Positions 1 to 7,741 of a DNA stretch of 64,000 bases are shown in pieces (positions within the stretch are counted from its first letter, which is position 1; each line of letters opens with the position of its first letter). Source of the stretch: Candidatus Melainabacteria bacterium (GTDB taxonomy: Bacteria; Cyanobacteriota; Vampirovibrionia; Obscuribacterales; Obscuribacteraceae); assembly GCA_016716405.1 (NCBI GenBank), contig JADJWK010000003.1:620001-684000 (forward strand). The letters are read 5' to 3'. Below the pieces are notes generated by a model. That model ran no database searches and was not told the origin of the DNA. It saw only the letters and a program-made list of their open reading frames with translations. Both the position numbers and the translations under genes were made by a program.

Positions 1-2008
1 CGGATGGCAGCATCATCGAGGCTGTCTTCTCATCGTCTTTGAAGACTTCCTCGAAGACGTCCATATTCGCCACCGTGCCGTTGACACGATAATGCGGCGT
101 GGGGTGAGGATCGGTGGCCAGCATGAGACGCTCTTTCTCGGGCCTGATATTGGTCGCCCAGGCCTGGGCGAAGGAGAGGAAGAACCTTTTCTCCGGGGTG
201 AATCCGTTCTCGTCTTTCTCTTTCAGGTCGGGGCAGACCTTCTTGAGAGTCTTGTAAGCGATGGTGAGACCGCCGAGATCGGCAGCGGCTTCGCCTGCCA
301 CCAGCTTGCCCTTGAAATGGAGGCCGTCGATCACCTTATAGCTCTCGTACTGGCTCTCGATCAGGGCGATCCGCTCCCTGAAACGCTTGAGGTCGTTTTC
401 CGACCACCAGTTCTTGAGGTTGCCGTCCCCGTCGAATTTGCTGCCCTGATCGTCGAAGCCATGGGTCATCTCGTGACCGATGACCATGCCCATCGCACCG
501 AGATTGGTGGCGTCATCGGCGTCCGGATCGAATATCGGCGGCTGCAAGATGCCTGCCGGGAAGACGATCTCATTGAGCTCGGCGCTGTAATAGGCGTTCA
601 CAGTCTGGGGGCTCATGAACCACTCGTTCCGGTCCACGGGCTTGCCGATCTTGTCGAGCTGTCTGGCGAACTCGAAGCGCTCGGCATTGAGGATGTTCTT
701 CAGATAAGAATCCCGGTCGATCTCGAGCTTGCTGTAATCGCGCCAGCGATCGGGATAACCTATTTTGAGACCGAATTTCTCGAGCTTGGCGATGGCATTC
801 TTGCGGGTGGCGTCATCCATCCAGTCGAGACTGGCCAGGTCCTCTCTGAGGACCTCTTTCATCTTGTTGACCAGATCGAGGGCCCTCTCCTTGGCCTCCG
901 GCGAGAAAGTGCGGCTCACATAGAGCTGCCCCACAGCTTCGCCAAGAGCCCGGTCGGCAGCATTGATCACCCGTTTCCAGCGAGGCAGGTTTTGCTTCTT
1001 GCCGGTCAGCGTGCGCCCGTGGAAATCGAAATCGGCGTCCACGAATCTCGTGGAGAGGTAGGGCGCCGCGGCATCCACCAGATGCCAGGTCAGGTAATGC
1101 TTCCAGTCGGCGACACTGGTATCGGATAGCAGTTTGTCCAGGGTCTTGAAGAAGTCGGGCTGGCCGACATTGATGTCACCGACATCGGCCCGGCCGACAT
1201 TTTTCAGATAAGCGGTCCAGGAGAAATTGGGGGTGAGCTCGCTCAGGGTGGATACGGTCATCTTGTGGTAGACCTTGTCCGGATCTCTCAGGTCGGTATT
1301 TTTCATCGAGCCCCGGGCAAGAGCCGTCTCGAGCTTCATGATCCTGGCGGCTGCGGCGCCGGCCTCTTCTTTCTTGTATCCGGAGAGCTCCAGCATTCTG
1401 CCGATGTGAGCGACATACTTTTCGCGGAGCTCTTTGCTGTGAGCGTCATCGTTGGTGTAATAGTCGCGGTCGGGAAGACCGAGACCGGCCTGCCAGAGCT
1501 GTCCTATCACCCGGGTGCTGTCCTTGAAGTCCTGTCCGGAGCTGAAATTGAACATCGCATTGATGCCCCGGGACTGTAGCCTGGCAGCGACGTCCAGAAG
1601 ATCGGCGCGGCTCTTGATGGCGGCGATGGCGTCGAGCTCCTCTTTGAGGGGGGCGAGATCGTCTTTCTCGATTTTCTCGGTGTTCATGGCAGCGGCATAG
1701 AAGTCGCCGATTTTCCGCTCGTTGGAGCCGGGCTCGGCCTCTTCGTTGGCCGCCGCCGCTTCCATGATCTCTTTGAGGAGACTGAGGTTCTTGTCGTGGA
1801 TTATGTTGAGTTGTCCCCACTTGTCGTATTCGTCCGGTATCGGAGTCTTCTTGAGCCAGTTGCCGTTGGCGTAGACATAGAAGTCCGAGGTGGGTGAGCA
1901 GTTGCTGTCCATATTGGCGACCTCGGCCCCGAATGCGGTGCTGTTCAACGACCCGGACACGGCCACGCCGAGGCCGAGGGCGACTAAAATCTGACCGAAC
2001 CTCTTCAT
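1..2008 (-). CDS. M13 family zinc metallopeptidase (neprilysin/PepO-like), 3' end outside window
   Basis: Secreted or periplasmic zinc endopeptidase of the neprilysin family, which cuts oligopeptides. The 669 visible residues begin with a signal peptide (MKRFGQILVALG... ending near AFGAE). They carry the family's NAYY substrate-binding motif near residue 473, the zinc site VIGHEMTH near 510 with its catalytic Glu, and the third zinc ligand in GEAAADLGG near 575. The end of the visible sequence has the family's C-terminal NGT...NM block, so only a few codons should lie beyond position 1. The ATG at 2008 is preceded by AAGGGAG. It is the last visible gene of a minus-strand run starting at 6671, 18 bases after the zinc-ribbon gene. 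Family assignment is very secure; substrate unknown. Confidence 0.95.
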   Translation of the reverse strand, partial: MKRFGQILVALGLGVAVSGSLNSTAFGAEVANMDSNCSPTSDFYVYANGNWLKKTPIPDEYDKWGQLNIIHDKNLSLLKEIMEAAAANEEAEPGSNERKIGDFYAAAMNTEKIEKDDLAPLKEELDAIAAIKSRADLLDVAARLQSRGINAMFNFSSGQDFKDSTRVIGQLWQAGLGLPDRDYYTNDDAHSKELREKYVAHIGRMLELSGYKKEEAGAAAARIMKLETALARGSMKNTDLRDPDKVYHKMTVSTLSELTPNFSWTAYLKNVGRADVGDINVGQPDFFKTLDKLLSDTSVADWKHYLTWHLVDAAAPYLSTRFVDADFDFHGRTLTGKKQNLPRWKRVINAADRALGEAVGQLYVSRTFSPEAKERALDLVNKMKEVLREDLASLDWMDDATRKNAIAKLEKFGLKIGYPDRWRDYSKLEIDRDSYLKNILNAERFEFARQLDKIGKPVDRNEWFMSPQTVNAYYSAELNEIVFPAGILQPPIFDPDADDATNLGAMGMVIGHEMTHGFDDQGSKFDGDGNLKNWWSENDLKRFRERIALIESQYESYKVIDGLHFKGKLVAGEAAADLGGLTIAYKTLKKVCPDLKEKDENGFTPEKRFFLSFAQAWATNIRPEKERLMLATDPHPTPHYRVNGTVANMDVFEEVFKDDEKTASMMLPS

Positions 2009-2026
2009 ATCATGATCTCCCTTGAA

Positions 2027-2275
2027 CTAATGCTGCTCTGCGGTCTCGGTGGCTCGAGCCGCTTTGATTTTGCCGATCTGCTCCACGCTCAGGAAATTGG
2101 AGACCAGACCGCAGCCCAGGCAGACCACACAGACCGGGCGCTCCATATCCTTAAGGATCAGTCCTTTCTTGACCAGGACCGCATCGACCCCTTCGGCGTC
2201 CCAGGCCACCCATTCGGTCTCGAAGATATCCTCGGAGCCGCAACCCGGACATTTGCGCTTTTCGCCTTCGCTCAT
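2027..2275 (-). CDS. Small zinc-ribbon protein
   Basis: An 82-residue protein with two Cys pairs, CPGC near residue 9 and CVVC/CLGC near 49-56. The spacing would form one zinc ribbon. The rest is charged with no membrane segment, so it is probably cytosolic. No family name is recognised and no catalytic motif is seen. The ATG at 2275 follows a clear GAGGAG site. It lies between the cyclotransferase-like gene and the M13 peptidase in the same minus-strand operon. The closeness of the genes suggests co-transcription but gives no functional clue. Confidence 0.75.
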   Translation of the reverse strand: MSEGEKRKCPGCGSEDIFETEWVAWDAEGVDAVLVKKGLILKDMERPVCVVCLGCGLVSNFLSVEQIGKIKAARATETAEQH

Positions 2276-2334
2276 CTTGCCATCTCCTCATAGAAGTCGT
2301 GAAAGAAGGCAATACCATGAAAAAGGAGGAGAAT

Positions 2335-2817
2335 TCAATACTTCCGTTCGACCCCCTCGTAGATATTGCAGATCGCTATACTGCCGCCGCCTTTCTCGAG
2401 CCGCACCGGGACGAGAACGCGAACATAGAGCTCCCCTTCGAAACAGTCGATATCCGGATAGTAACGGGGCAGCTCCCTGGATATAAGAACCTCGACTCCA
2501 ATCCCCCGTCCGCCCTCCTGAAAACAGAAAGACGGATAGCCGGCCACCTCCCGGACATGCCCTGTGGCTACTCCGGGAAGCCACTCTCCCCGGATATGAG
2601 AGACGATATGGTGATTGCTCTCACCGGGTCTGAGAGTCCCGTATGCCGCCAGGCGATGGGATGGGTTGGCCAGGACACGCTCGAGGGTCTCGACGATCGC
2701 CTGGCTGCCCTCTGCCGGTTCGTGACCCATCGCCAGAAGGGCCTCCCGGAGCTCTTTCTCTGTGTCCTTTCCGGGCCGGCGGCGCCAGCGATTGTGCGAT
2801 TCGAGAAGGCTGATCAC
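2335..2817 (-). CDS. Gamma-glutamylcyclotransferase-like (AIG2/GGCT fold) protein
   Basis: The protein has the GGCT substrate-binding signature YGTLRPGESNH near residue 59 and the acidic/aromatic block DCFEGELYVRV near 124. In the family the Glu in EGELY acts as the catalytic base. Relatives release 5-oxoproline from gamma-glutamyl peptides or remove gamma-glutamylamines. At 160 residues it has about 55 extra N-terminal residues of helical character compared with minimal GGCT proteins. The start is a GTG at 2817, and no Shine-Dalgarno is visible. The start codon lies inside a 14-base tandem repeat that may have displaced the gene from an ancestral stop-start overlap. The substrate cannot be read from sequence. 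Confidence 0.8.
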   Translation of the reverse strand: MISLLESHNRWRRRPGKDTEKELREALLAMGHEPAEGSQAIVETLERVLANPSHRLAAYGTLRPGESNHHIVSHIRGEWLPGVATGHVREVAGYPSFCFQEGGRGIGVEVLISRELPRYYPDIDCFEGELYVRVLVPVRLEKGGGSIAICNIYEGVERKY

Positions 2818-2850
2818 AGGGGCAATCTCACAGGGGCAATCTTACAGGGG
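2816..2850. repeat. 14-bp tandem repeat (2.5 copies) at a gene junction
   Basis: Units ACAGGGGCAATCTC (2816-2829) and ACAGGGGCAATCTT (2830-2843) are followed by a third ACAGGGG (2844-2850). The array contains the stop codon of the upstream minus-strand membrane-protein gene (TAA, 2842-2844) and the GTG start of the cyclotransferase-like gene (2817). Each junction copy on the minus strand reads CCCCTGTGA or CCCCTGTAA. A single copy would therefore give a GTGA stop/start overlap, and slippage duplication is a simple explanation for the present spacing. Confidence 0.85.
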
Positions 2851-3090
2851 ATTGATAATCAGATAAGCTGAAACCGCCGCGACCGTCGCCCAGATTCCGG
2901 CAATAAGGGGCGGCCAGACCAGGAAGCAACGGGTATCCTTTTTCCCGCTGGCATAGGCGAGCATATAGAAGACGGCGGCCAGGCCGGCGGCGACAGGCAG
3001 GGCATATTTCTGGGTGACGAGGATAATGGTAGCGGCTTTGCAGAAAGTGAAAGCCAGTCCCTCGAATTTCTCGCCCATTTCTCTGGTCAT
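2842..3090 (-). CDS. Small membrane protein with three predicted helices
   Basis: An 82-residue hydrophobic protein. Membrane segments are near residues 15-30 (AATIILV...), 31-48 (ALPVAAGLAAVFYMLAY) and 56-80 (CFLVWPPLIAGIWATVAAVSAYLII). No signal peptide, enzyme motif or known family was recognised. Its ATG at 3090 overlaps the stop of the preceding zinc-ribbon membrane protein by four bases (ATGA-type), so the two are translationally coupled. It probably works at the inner membrane with its neighbours, which include an Lgt-like transferase. Function unknown. Confidence 0.75.
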   Translation of the reverse strand: MTREMGEKFEGLAFTFCKAATIILVTQKYALPVAAGLAAVFYMLAYASGKKDTRCFLVWPPLIAGIWATVAAVSAYLIINPL

Positions 3091-3509
3091 GGCTCTATCC
3101 TCGTGTCGTCGATATCTTCAATCGCCTTTTCCGCAGTGATCATCTTTTGCGGCTCCTGGTACATATAGCGTATCAGACGAAACATCAGGTACGCTGCTCC
3201 GAAGCCCAGAACGGCCAGGATGAGAAGCGGCGGGTTCAGGGCGATGGTCCCGAATATGGACGAGCAGGTTCCCACGGCGGCGGCCACCACCATGATCACT
3301 GCCAGAAAGAGCGCCGCTATTCCCTTGCCCAGAAAGAGGAGGACCCGGCCTGTGGTGGCAAGAGCGCTGTCAGGCTTTCTGCCGGCCTCGGGCACTGTGG
3401 GCAAGAGATTGCCTTCCTCCACGTCTTTGCGGGCCTGGTGGCACTTCGGGCAGAGATCCGAGTCCGGCATCACCGGCTGTCCGCACCAGTCGCACAGGGG
3501 CATGTCCAT
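3087..3509 (-). CDS. Zinc-ribbon membrane protein
   Basis: A 140-residue protein that starts with a zinc ribbon, CDWC at residues 6-9 and CPKC at 20-23. A polar linker follows, then two long hydrophobic segments near residues 54-80 (VLLFLGKGIAALFLAVIMVV) and 92-113 (PPLLILAVLGFGAAYLMF). The tail is acidic. I chose the ATG at 3509 because it follows GGAGA and begins two bases after the Lgt-like stop. Longer in-frame starts would run deep into that gene. The order (ribbon, then TM) matches many small bacterial zinc_ribbon_2 membrane proteins of unknown role. It is part of the 6671-to-1 operon. Confidence 0.8.
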   Translation of the reverse strand: MDMPLCDWCGQPVMPDSDLCPKCHQARKDVEEGNLLPTVPEAGRKPDSALATTGRVLLFLGKGIAALFLAVIMVVAAAVGTCSSIFGTIALNPPLLILAVLGFGAAYLMFRLIRYMYQEPQKMITAEKAIEDIDDTRIEP

Positions 3510-3511
3510 AG

Positions 3512-4222
3512 TCAGGCGGTCTCCTTCTTTCGGGCTCTGACAAACAATCCGATAGCCATGGCCAGGGCGATCTCGAGAGAGAGCCACTGAGCCAGGGAGA
3601 GCCCGGCCACCACTTCGGTGCGGTCCCGGAAGAATTCCAGAACGAAGCGTCCGCTTCCCCAGGCAATCAGGTAATAACGGAACAGATCCCCTTCTCTTCT
3701 TCCCGGAAGGAATCTGATCGCCAGTAGAAGAGAGAGGAAAATAGTCAGGGACCAGGCTGCCGAGTAGAGCTGGGCCGGATGGCGCAAGGCTCCGTCCTGA
3801 TACACCGCCCACGGTATCGAGACGGCAGCGGCTCCGCAGCAGCAGGAATTGAAAAAGCAGCCGAGACGGCCGGCGAACTCGCCGAAAGAAAGAGCCAGGG
3901 CGAAACCGTCGCCAGTGGATCGCTTCAGACCCAGGCGTTTTTTTGCGAGCTCCACGGCAAGCCAGCCGAAGAGCACGCCACCGGTAATGGTTCGGCCGTC
4001 AGGATGCGTGAAGAGGCTGAGTGGATCGAGTCCGGCGCCGGTCAGAAAGAGCATGCGGGTGAGCTTGGCCCCGATAACGCCCCCTGCCAGACCGGCGAGC
4101 ATGACCATCAGGGTCGGCCGCTTGTTGAAGCCTCGTTTCAGAGAAAAGACATAGAAGATAGCCATCCCGGCAAGATAAGCCAGAAAAGTAAGCAAGCTGC
4201 CGGTGCTGAGCATGGTGGTCAT
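3512..4222 (-). CDS. Prolipoprotein diacylglyceryl transferase (Lgt)-like membrane protein
   Basis: A 236-residue integral membrane protein of the Lgt superfamily. Lgt moves a diacylglyceryl group from phosphatidylglycerol to the lipobox cysteine of prolipoproteins. Recognisable blocks are GEFAGRLGCFFNSCCCG near residue 113 (Lgt GRxGNFxN region, here Cys-rich), RHPAQLYSA near 145 (Lgt HPtqLYE) and GSGRFVLEFFR near 190 (Lgt RFxxEfxR). It is shorter than E. coli Lgt (about 290 residues) and GRLGCFFNSCCCG differs from the classical GRLGNFIN, so it may be a paralog with another acceptor. The ATG at 4222 overlaps the stop of the Tes-like radical SAM gene (ATGA). That coupling is the main hint to its role. 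Confidence 0.85.
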   Translation of the reverse strand: MTTMLSTGSLLTFLAYLAGMAIFYVFSLKRGFNKRPTLMVMLAGLAGGVIGAKLTRMLFLTGAGLDPLSLFTHPDGRTITGGVLFGWLAVELAKKRLGLKRSTGDGFALALSFGEFAGRLGCFFNSCCCGAAAVSIPWAVYQDGALRHPAQLYSAAWSLTIFLSLLLAIRFLPGRREGDLFRYYLIAWGSGRFVLEFFRDRTEVVAGLSLAQWLSLEIALAMAIGLFVRARKKETA

Positions 4223-5634
4223 GTCGAGCAGCCGACCTCTTTCTTGCCTGACAGGGCTCTGACGTCGAGCCCCTGCCTGTAGAAGATGTTATAGGTATCA
4301 AACGGAATGATCCGCCCGTCGGTATGCGCGATATGCACGCAGGAGCGCTTCACCGAGCGCATATCGAAATTGTGAGGGTCCAGAAACTCCATGATGATGA
4401 TCCGGAAGATGTTCTGGTAGGAGAGCTCGCCGGGGTGCTCCAGGCGGGGCAGGCAGCAGAGCAGGTCGCCCACGGCATGAGAAGTGCTTCCGGGCGTCTG
4501 GTTGAGAGAGAAAAGATTGAAGAGACGCTGGCGAACGGCCTGGTCCGCTTCATATCTTATGGTATTGCCGGCGCCACCAAGAAGAACCTCTTTGCCGATC
4601 AGACCGGAAAGAGGAACCGTCTTGCCGTCCCCGGTCTTGAGGGCATAAGCCATAGCGATGCAATCCGGGTGGCAGGGCACCGGAATAATGTCCTCAGCAC
4701 CGAAGATGCTCGATTGCTCGAGTATCATCTGTCTCACCTCGCCAAGGGTAAGCCGGTCCCTGGCCGGATCGAAACCCTCGAGCCTGCCGGCGCTCTGGAT
4801 CGGCTGGAAAGTCACTCCCCGAATACAGGGCTGGCTCAGAGCATATTCGATTATGGCACCGATCTCGCTGTCGTTGAGACCTTTCTTCAGGGTCACCACG
4901 AGATTGGTGGAAATATTGAATTCATTGAGATGCTCGATGGCCTGGCGGCGCACTTCGGTGAGATCGAGACCTCTGAGATTGATCTGAGGAGCCGCTTCGA
5001 GGCTGTCGAACTGCAGATAGATCTCGAGACCCGGCATATACTCACCGAGCCGCCGGGCGAAATCCTTCTCCCTGGCGATTCTTATCCCGTTGGTGTTGAT
5101 CATCAGATGTCTTATGGGCTTGCTCCTGGCAAGATCCATGATCTCGAAAAACTGCGGATGGATGGTGGGCTCTCCGCCGGATAGCTGCACCACATCCGGT
5201 TTGCCTTCGTTTTTCACCAGCTCGTCGAGCATGAAATCGATCTGCTCCAGGCTCCTGTGGGAGCCTTTCTTCGGGCTGGAGTCGGCGTAGCATACCGGAC
5301 ACTCGAGATTGCAGCGCTCGCTCACTTCGATAAGCGTAATACAGCTGTGCTGCTCGTGATCGGGACAGATGCCGCAGTCGTAAGGGCAGCCGAGCTCGGT
5401 GCGGGTATTGAAGCGCAGGGGGATCTGCCCGGGTTTGAGGAAGTTCCGGCAGGTCTTGTAGTAGTCCACGTCGGTGGAGATGAGAACCCGCTCGAGACCG
5501 TGATCAAGACAGTTTTTCAGCATATAGACCCGCTCGTCTTGAAAGACGATCTTGGCTTCCGCTCTTTTGAGGCAGCGGCTGCAAATGCTATTGGTCAACT
5601 CATAGAAGATATAGGGTCTTTCCGACACAGTCAT
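4219..5634 (-). CDS. Radical SAM protein of the MJ0619/tetraether-synthase (Tes)-like family
   Basis: A 471-residue radical SAM enzyme with the layout of MJ0619-type proteins. An N-terminal Cys module (CSRC near residue 14, then a Cys and DHG near 34) matches the rubredoxin-like part. It is followed by the auxiliary-cluster motif GCPYDCGICPDHEQHS near residue 75 and the radical SAM triad CNLECPVC (CxxxCxxC) near 99. GGEPTIHP near 147 matches the SAM-binding GGE motif. The C-terminus keeps CVHIAHTDGRIIPFDTYN. Archaeal Tes joins lipid tails by C-C bond formation; bacterial homologs are less well defined. The start at 5634 is 11 bases after the MDR oxidoreductase gene, and the stop overlaps the Lgt-like start. 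The lipid link is inference from homology and neighbours. Confidence 0.85.
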   Translation of the reverse strand: MTVSERPYIFYELTNSICSRCLKRAEAKIVFQDERVYMLKNCLDHGLERVLISTDVDYYKTCRNFLKPGQIPLRFNTRTELGCPYDCGICPDHEQHSCITLIEVSERCNLECPVCYADSSPKKGSHRSLEQIDFMLDELVKNEGKPDVVQLSGGEPTIHPQFFEIMDLARSKPIRHLMINTNGIRIAREKDFARRLGEYMPGLEIYLQFDSLEAAPQINLRGLDLTEVRRQAIEHLNEFNISTNLVVTLKKGLNDSEIGAIIEYALSQPCIRGVTFQPIQSAGRLEGFDPARDRLTLGEVRQMILEQSSIFGAEDIIPVPCHPDCIAMAYALKTGDGKTVPLSGLIGKEVLLGGAGNTIRYEADQAVRQRLFNLFSLNQTPGSTSHAVGDLLCCLPRLEHPGELSYQNIFRIIIMEFLDPHNFDMRSVKRSCVHIAHTDGRIIPFDTYNIFYRQGLDVRALSGKKEVGCST

Positions 5635-5645
5635 TGCGATATGCC

Positions 5646-6671
5646 TCAGAAGCGCAAGATGATCTTGCCGGTGTGGCTGCCGTTTTTCATATAGTCGATC
5701 CCGGCGGAGGCTTCGCCGGCGCCGAAGACCTTTTTGTCGATCACCGGTTTGATGCCGTGTGTCTCGAGAGCCCGGTTCATGTTCTCGAACATCTCCCGGG
5801 AGCCCACGAAGATGCCCTGCAGCCTGATTGCTTTCATCAGCACTCTTATGGGATCGAACTTGCCCATGCCGGCAAGCACTCCGATGACGCTTATCTCGCC
5901 ACCGGCGGCCACGCAATTGATCGAGCGCGGCAGTGTACCGGCACCGCCCACCTCGATTATATGATCGACACCGGCACCATCGGTGGCGTCAAGAATCTCT
6001 TTGTCCCAGTCGGGATTCTTGACATAGTTGATTGTATGGTGCGCGCCCAGGCTGGCGAGCATCGCGAGCCGGTCGTCCTTGCTGGAGGTCGCGAAAATGC
6101 GGGCGCCGGCCGCTCTGGCGAATTGAAGGGCGAACAGAGAGACACCGCCTGTGCCCATGACCAGGACGCTCTGCCCCGGCTTCAGGCTGCCGCTCTCGAA
6201 AAGAGCATTCCAGGCTGTGACAGCGGCGCAGGGAAGGGCGGCTCCTTCCTCGAAAGAATAGCCTTGGGGCAGCTTCACCAGACCGGTCTCGGGGAAGACT
6301 CTGTGATTCTGAAGCACGCCGTCTATCTCGCCGCCCAGGGCGCTTTTCCCGAAAGGCCCCCTGATCGGCCCCGCCGCCCAGTCCTGCATGAATATACCGG
6401 CGACTCTATCGCCGGGCTTGAAACTCGTGACCCGGGAGCCGGTCTCCACAACCTGGCCGGCGCCGTCCGAGAGGGGAACGAGTGGAAGCTTGAAGCTGGG
6501 GTTGTAGAGACCGCTTGCGATCAGGAAATCTCTGTAGTTGAGGGAGGCTGCTTTAATCTCCACCAGGACGTCGGTGGGACCAAGAGGCGGCAGGTCCACA
6601 TCGGCAGGACTGATCTTGTTGTAATCGAAATCGGTGAGTCGATAGGCGCGGGTCTTGGTGAGCACAGTCAT
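5646..6671 (-). CDS. Zinc-free MDR-family NAD(P)-dependent oxidoreductase
   Basis: A 341-residue medium-chain dehydrogenase/reductase. The N-terminal GroES-like catalytic domain contains IKAASLNYRDFLIASG near residue 35 and VVETGSRVTSFKPGDRV near 85. The Rossmann domain has VLVMGTGGVSLFALQFA near 168. The Cys/His zinc ligands of classical alcohol dehydrogenases are absent, so it resembles quinone oxidoreductase/enoyl reductase-type members that reduce C=C or carbonyl groups. The ATG at 6671 heads the minus-strand operon and is the first gene before the Tes-like protein. A role in reducing a lipid or isoprenoid intermediate would fit but is not shown by the sequence. Confidence 0.88.
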   Translation of the reverse strand: MTVLTKTRAYRLTDFDYNKISPADVDLPPLGPTDVLVEIKAASLNYRDFLIASGLYNPSFKLPLVPLSDGAGQVVETGSRVTSFKPGDRVAGIFMQDWAAGPIRGPFGKSALGGEIDGVLQNHRVFPETGLVKLPQGYSFEEGAALPCAAVTAWNALFESGSLKPGQSVLVMGTGGVSLFALQFARAAGARIFATSSKDDRLAMLASLGAHHTINYVKNPDWDKEILDATDGAGVDHIIEVGGAGTLPRSINCVAAGGEISVIGVLAGMGKFDPIRVLMKAIRLQGIFVGSREMFENMNRALETHGIKPVIDKKVFGAGEASAGIDYMKNGSHTGKIILRF

Positions 6672-6766
6672 GACAGCCTCCGGTCCAGATGCGTTTGACG
6701 GATAGAGAGAAGCAAATTCTAGCCGATTTCGTTAGGAGAGTGCTGAGGCTGGGCAGGCCTAGAACT

Positions 6767-7333
6767 ATGAAGAAGCTCCTCTTTCTCGTCTGCCTGTCGA
6801 TTATTCTCACCAGCGCCCCGGCATTCTGCCAGGCCGCTCCGGATGTCAAAAAGCCCGATGCCGCCTCGATCGCCAACCAGCTGATCAAAGCCAGACAGAA
6901 CATAATCCAGAGACAGGCACGCCGGAGAGCCCCCCTGGAGGAGGCGGTCCCGGCTCCCGGCCGCGGCTTGACCTTGAAAAACGGCACCAGAGTAACCGCC
7001 GATCCTGACGGGACGCTGACTTTCGTCTTGAGCGAAGGCGGCACTGCCTATCAGGTACCTTCTCTCAAGGGCGCCAGAAAAACCGGGGAGCGCTCGGGCC
7101 AGGCGATCTACACTACCCGGGACGGCCGCAAGCTCTATCTCAAGCCGGGACCGGGCAAACATATGCCCGGACTGGTCTCGATCCCCGGGGGCGCCGAGCG
7201 ATGGGTGATATTCCCGAACTCTCCGGGCCGGGGCGACATGGCCTTTTTGTCGCCTGGAAACAAGCGTCTGGTGGAGCCCGATGCCCTGAATCTCCTGAAA
7301 GGGCACGGGCTCCTCATCGAGATGCTCGACTAG
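6767..7333 (+). CDS. Secreted protein of unknown function
   Basis: A 188-residue protein with a classic signal peptide (MKKLLFLVCLSIILTSAPAFCQA). The mature part begins with a basic helical region (residues ~35-60, IANQLIKARQNIIQRQ...). It then has a beta-rich region with repeated short strands such as GTRVTADPDGTLTFVLSEGG and GRKLYLKPGPGKHMPG. No family is recognised. The ATG at 6767 was chosen because it places the signal peptide at the N-terminus. A GTG at 6740 is in frame but has its AGGAG almost touching it. It is convergent with the next gene, three bases apart, and diverges from the MDR gene. Confidence 0.7.
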   Translation: MKKLLFLVCLSIILTSAPAFCQAAPDVKKPDAASIANQLIKARQNIIQRQARRRAPLEEAVPAPGRGLTLKNGTRVTADPDGTLTFVLSEGGTAYQVPSLKGARKTGERSGQAIYTTRDGRKLYLKPGPGKHMPGLVSIPGGAERWVIFPNSPGRGDMAFLSPGNKRLVEPDALNLLKGHGLLIEMLD

Positions 7334-7336
7334 CAA

Positions 7337-7588
7337 TCAGGATCCGGTCAGTTTCACAGCGATCAGAGCCAGGGCGAGCACGTTGAGAGAGATCGCCAGG
7401 TTCGATTTCTCGCTCCAGCGTTTCTCGAAAACGAGAAGGATCAACGAGAATGCCACCAGTCCGAGACCGGCGGCAACGATCATGGGAAGCTCGGTAAGAA
7501 ATGCCATTCTGGCGACGGTGCCGGCCAGATAGAGAGCCACTCCCAGAAGAACGAGACGAAAGCTTTTTGTTGTCAGACAGCTGCTCAT
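7337..7588 (-). CDS. Small membrane protein
   Basis: An 83-residue protein with three hydrophobic stretches: FRLVLLGVALYLAGTVARM near residue 10, MIVAAGLGLVAFSLILLVF near 36 and AISLNVLALALIAVKL near 64. A short basic loop (EKRWSEKSN) separates the last two. No family is recognised. The ATG at 7588 follows an AGAGGG site. An upstream in-frame start at 7690 would add 34 polar residues without a better ribosome site. Probably an inner-membrane protein of unknown role. Confidence 0.6.
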   Translation of the reverse strand: MSSCLTTKSFRLVLLGVALYLAGTVARMAFLTELPMIVAAGLGLVAFSLILLVFEKRWSEKSNLAISLNVLALALIAVKLTGS

Positions 7589-7741
7589 GAGAAACCCTCT
7601 TTCCTGATTGCATCCGGCGAATCTTGCGACCAGTCTGGGAATGCCCCCGGTGCGCGAGGCGGTAACGGCAAGATTGCCAGTCAGTCTCAAAATCGCTCTC
7701 AGGAGTGATCGGTGGATATCAGGATGGAGCCGGATCAGTTA

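Noticed and set aside
92..1129. Long plus-strand open frame opposite the M13 peptidase
   Set aside because: It is the antisense of a gene with HEMTH and other M13 motifs; its translation has no recognisable domain.
5634..6698. 354-codon plus-strand frame
   Set aside because: Antisense of the MDR oxidoreductase, whose GroES-like and Rossmann motifs are clear.
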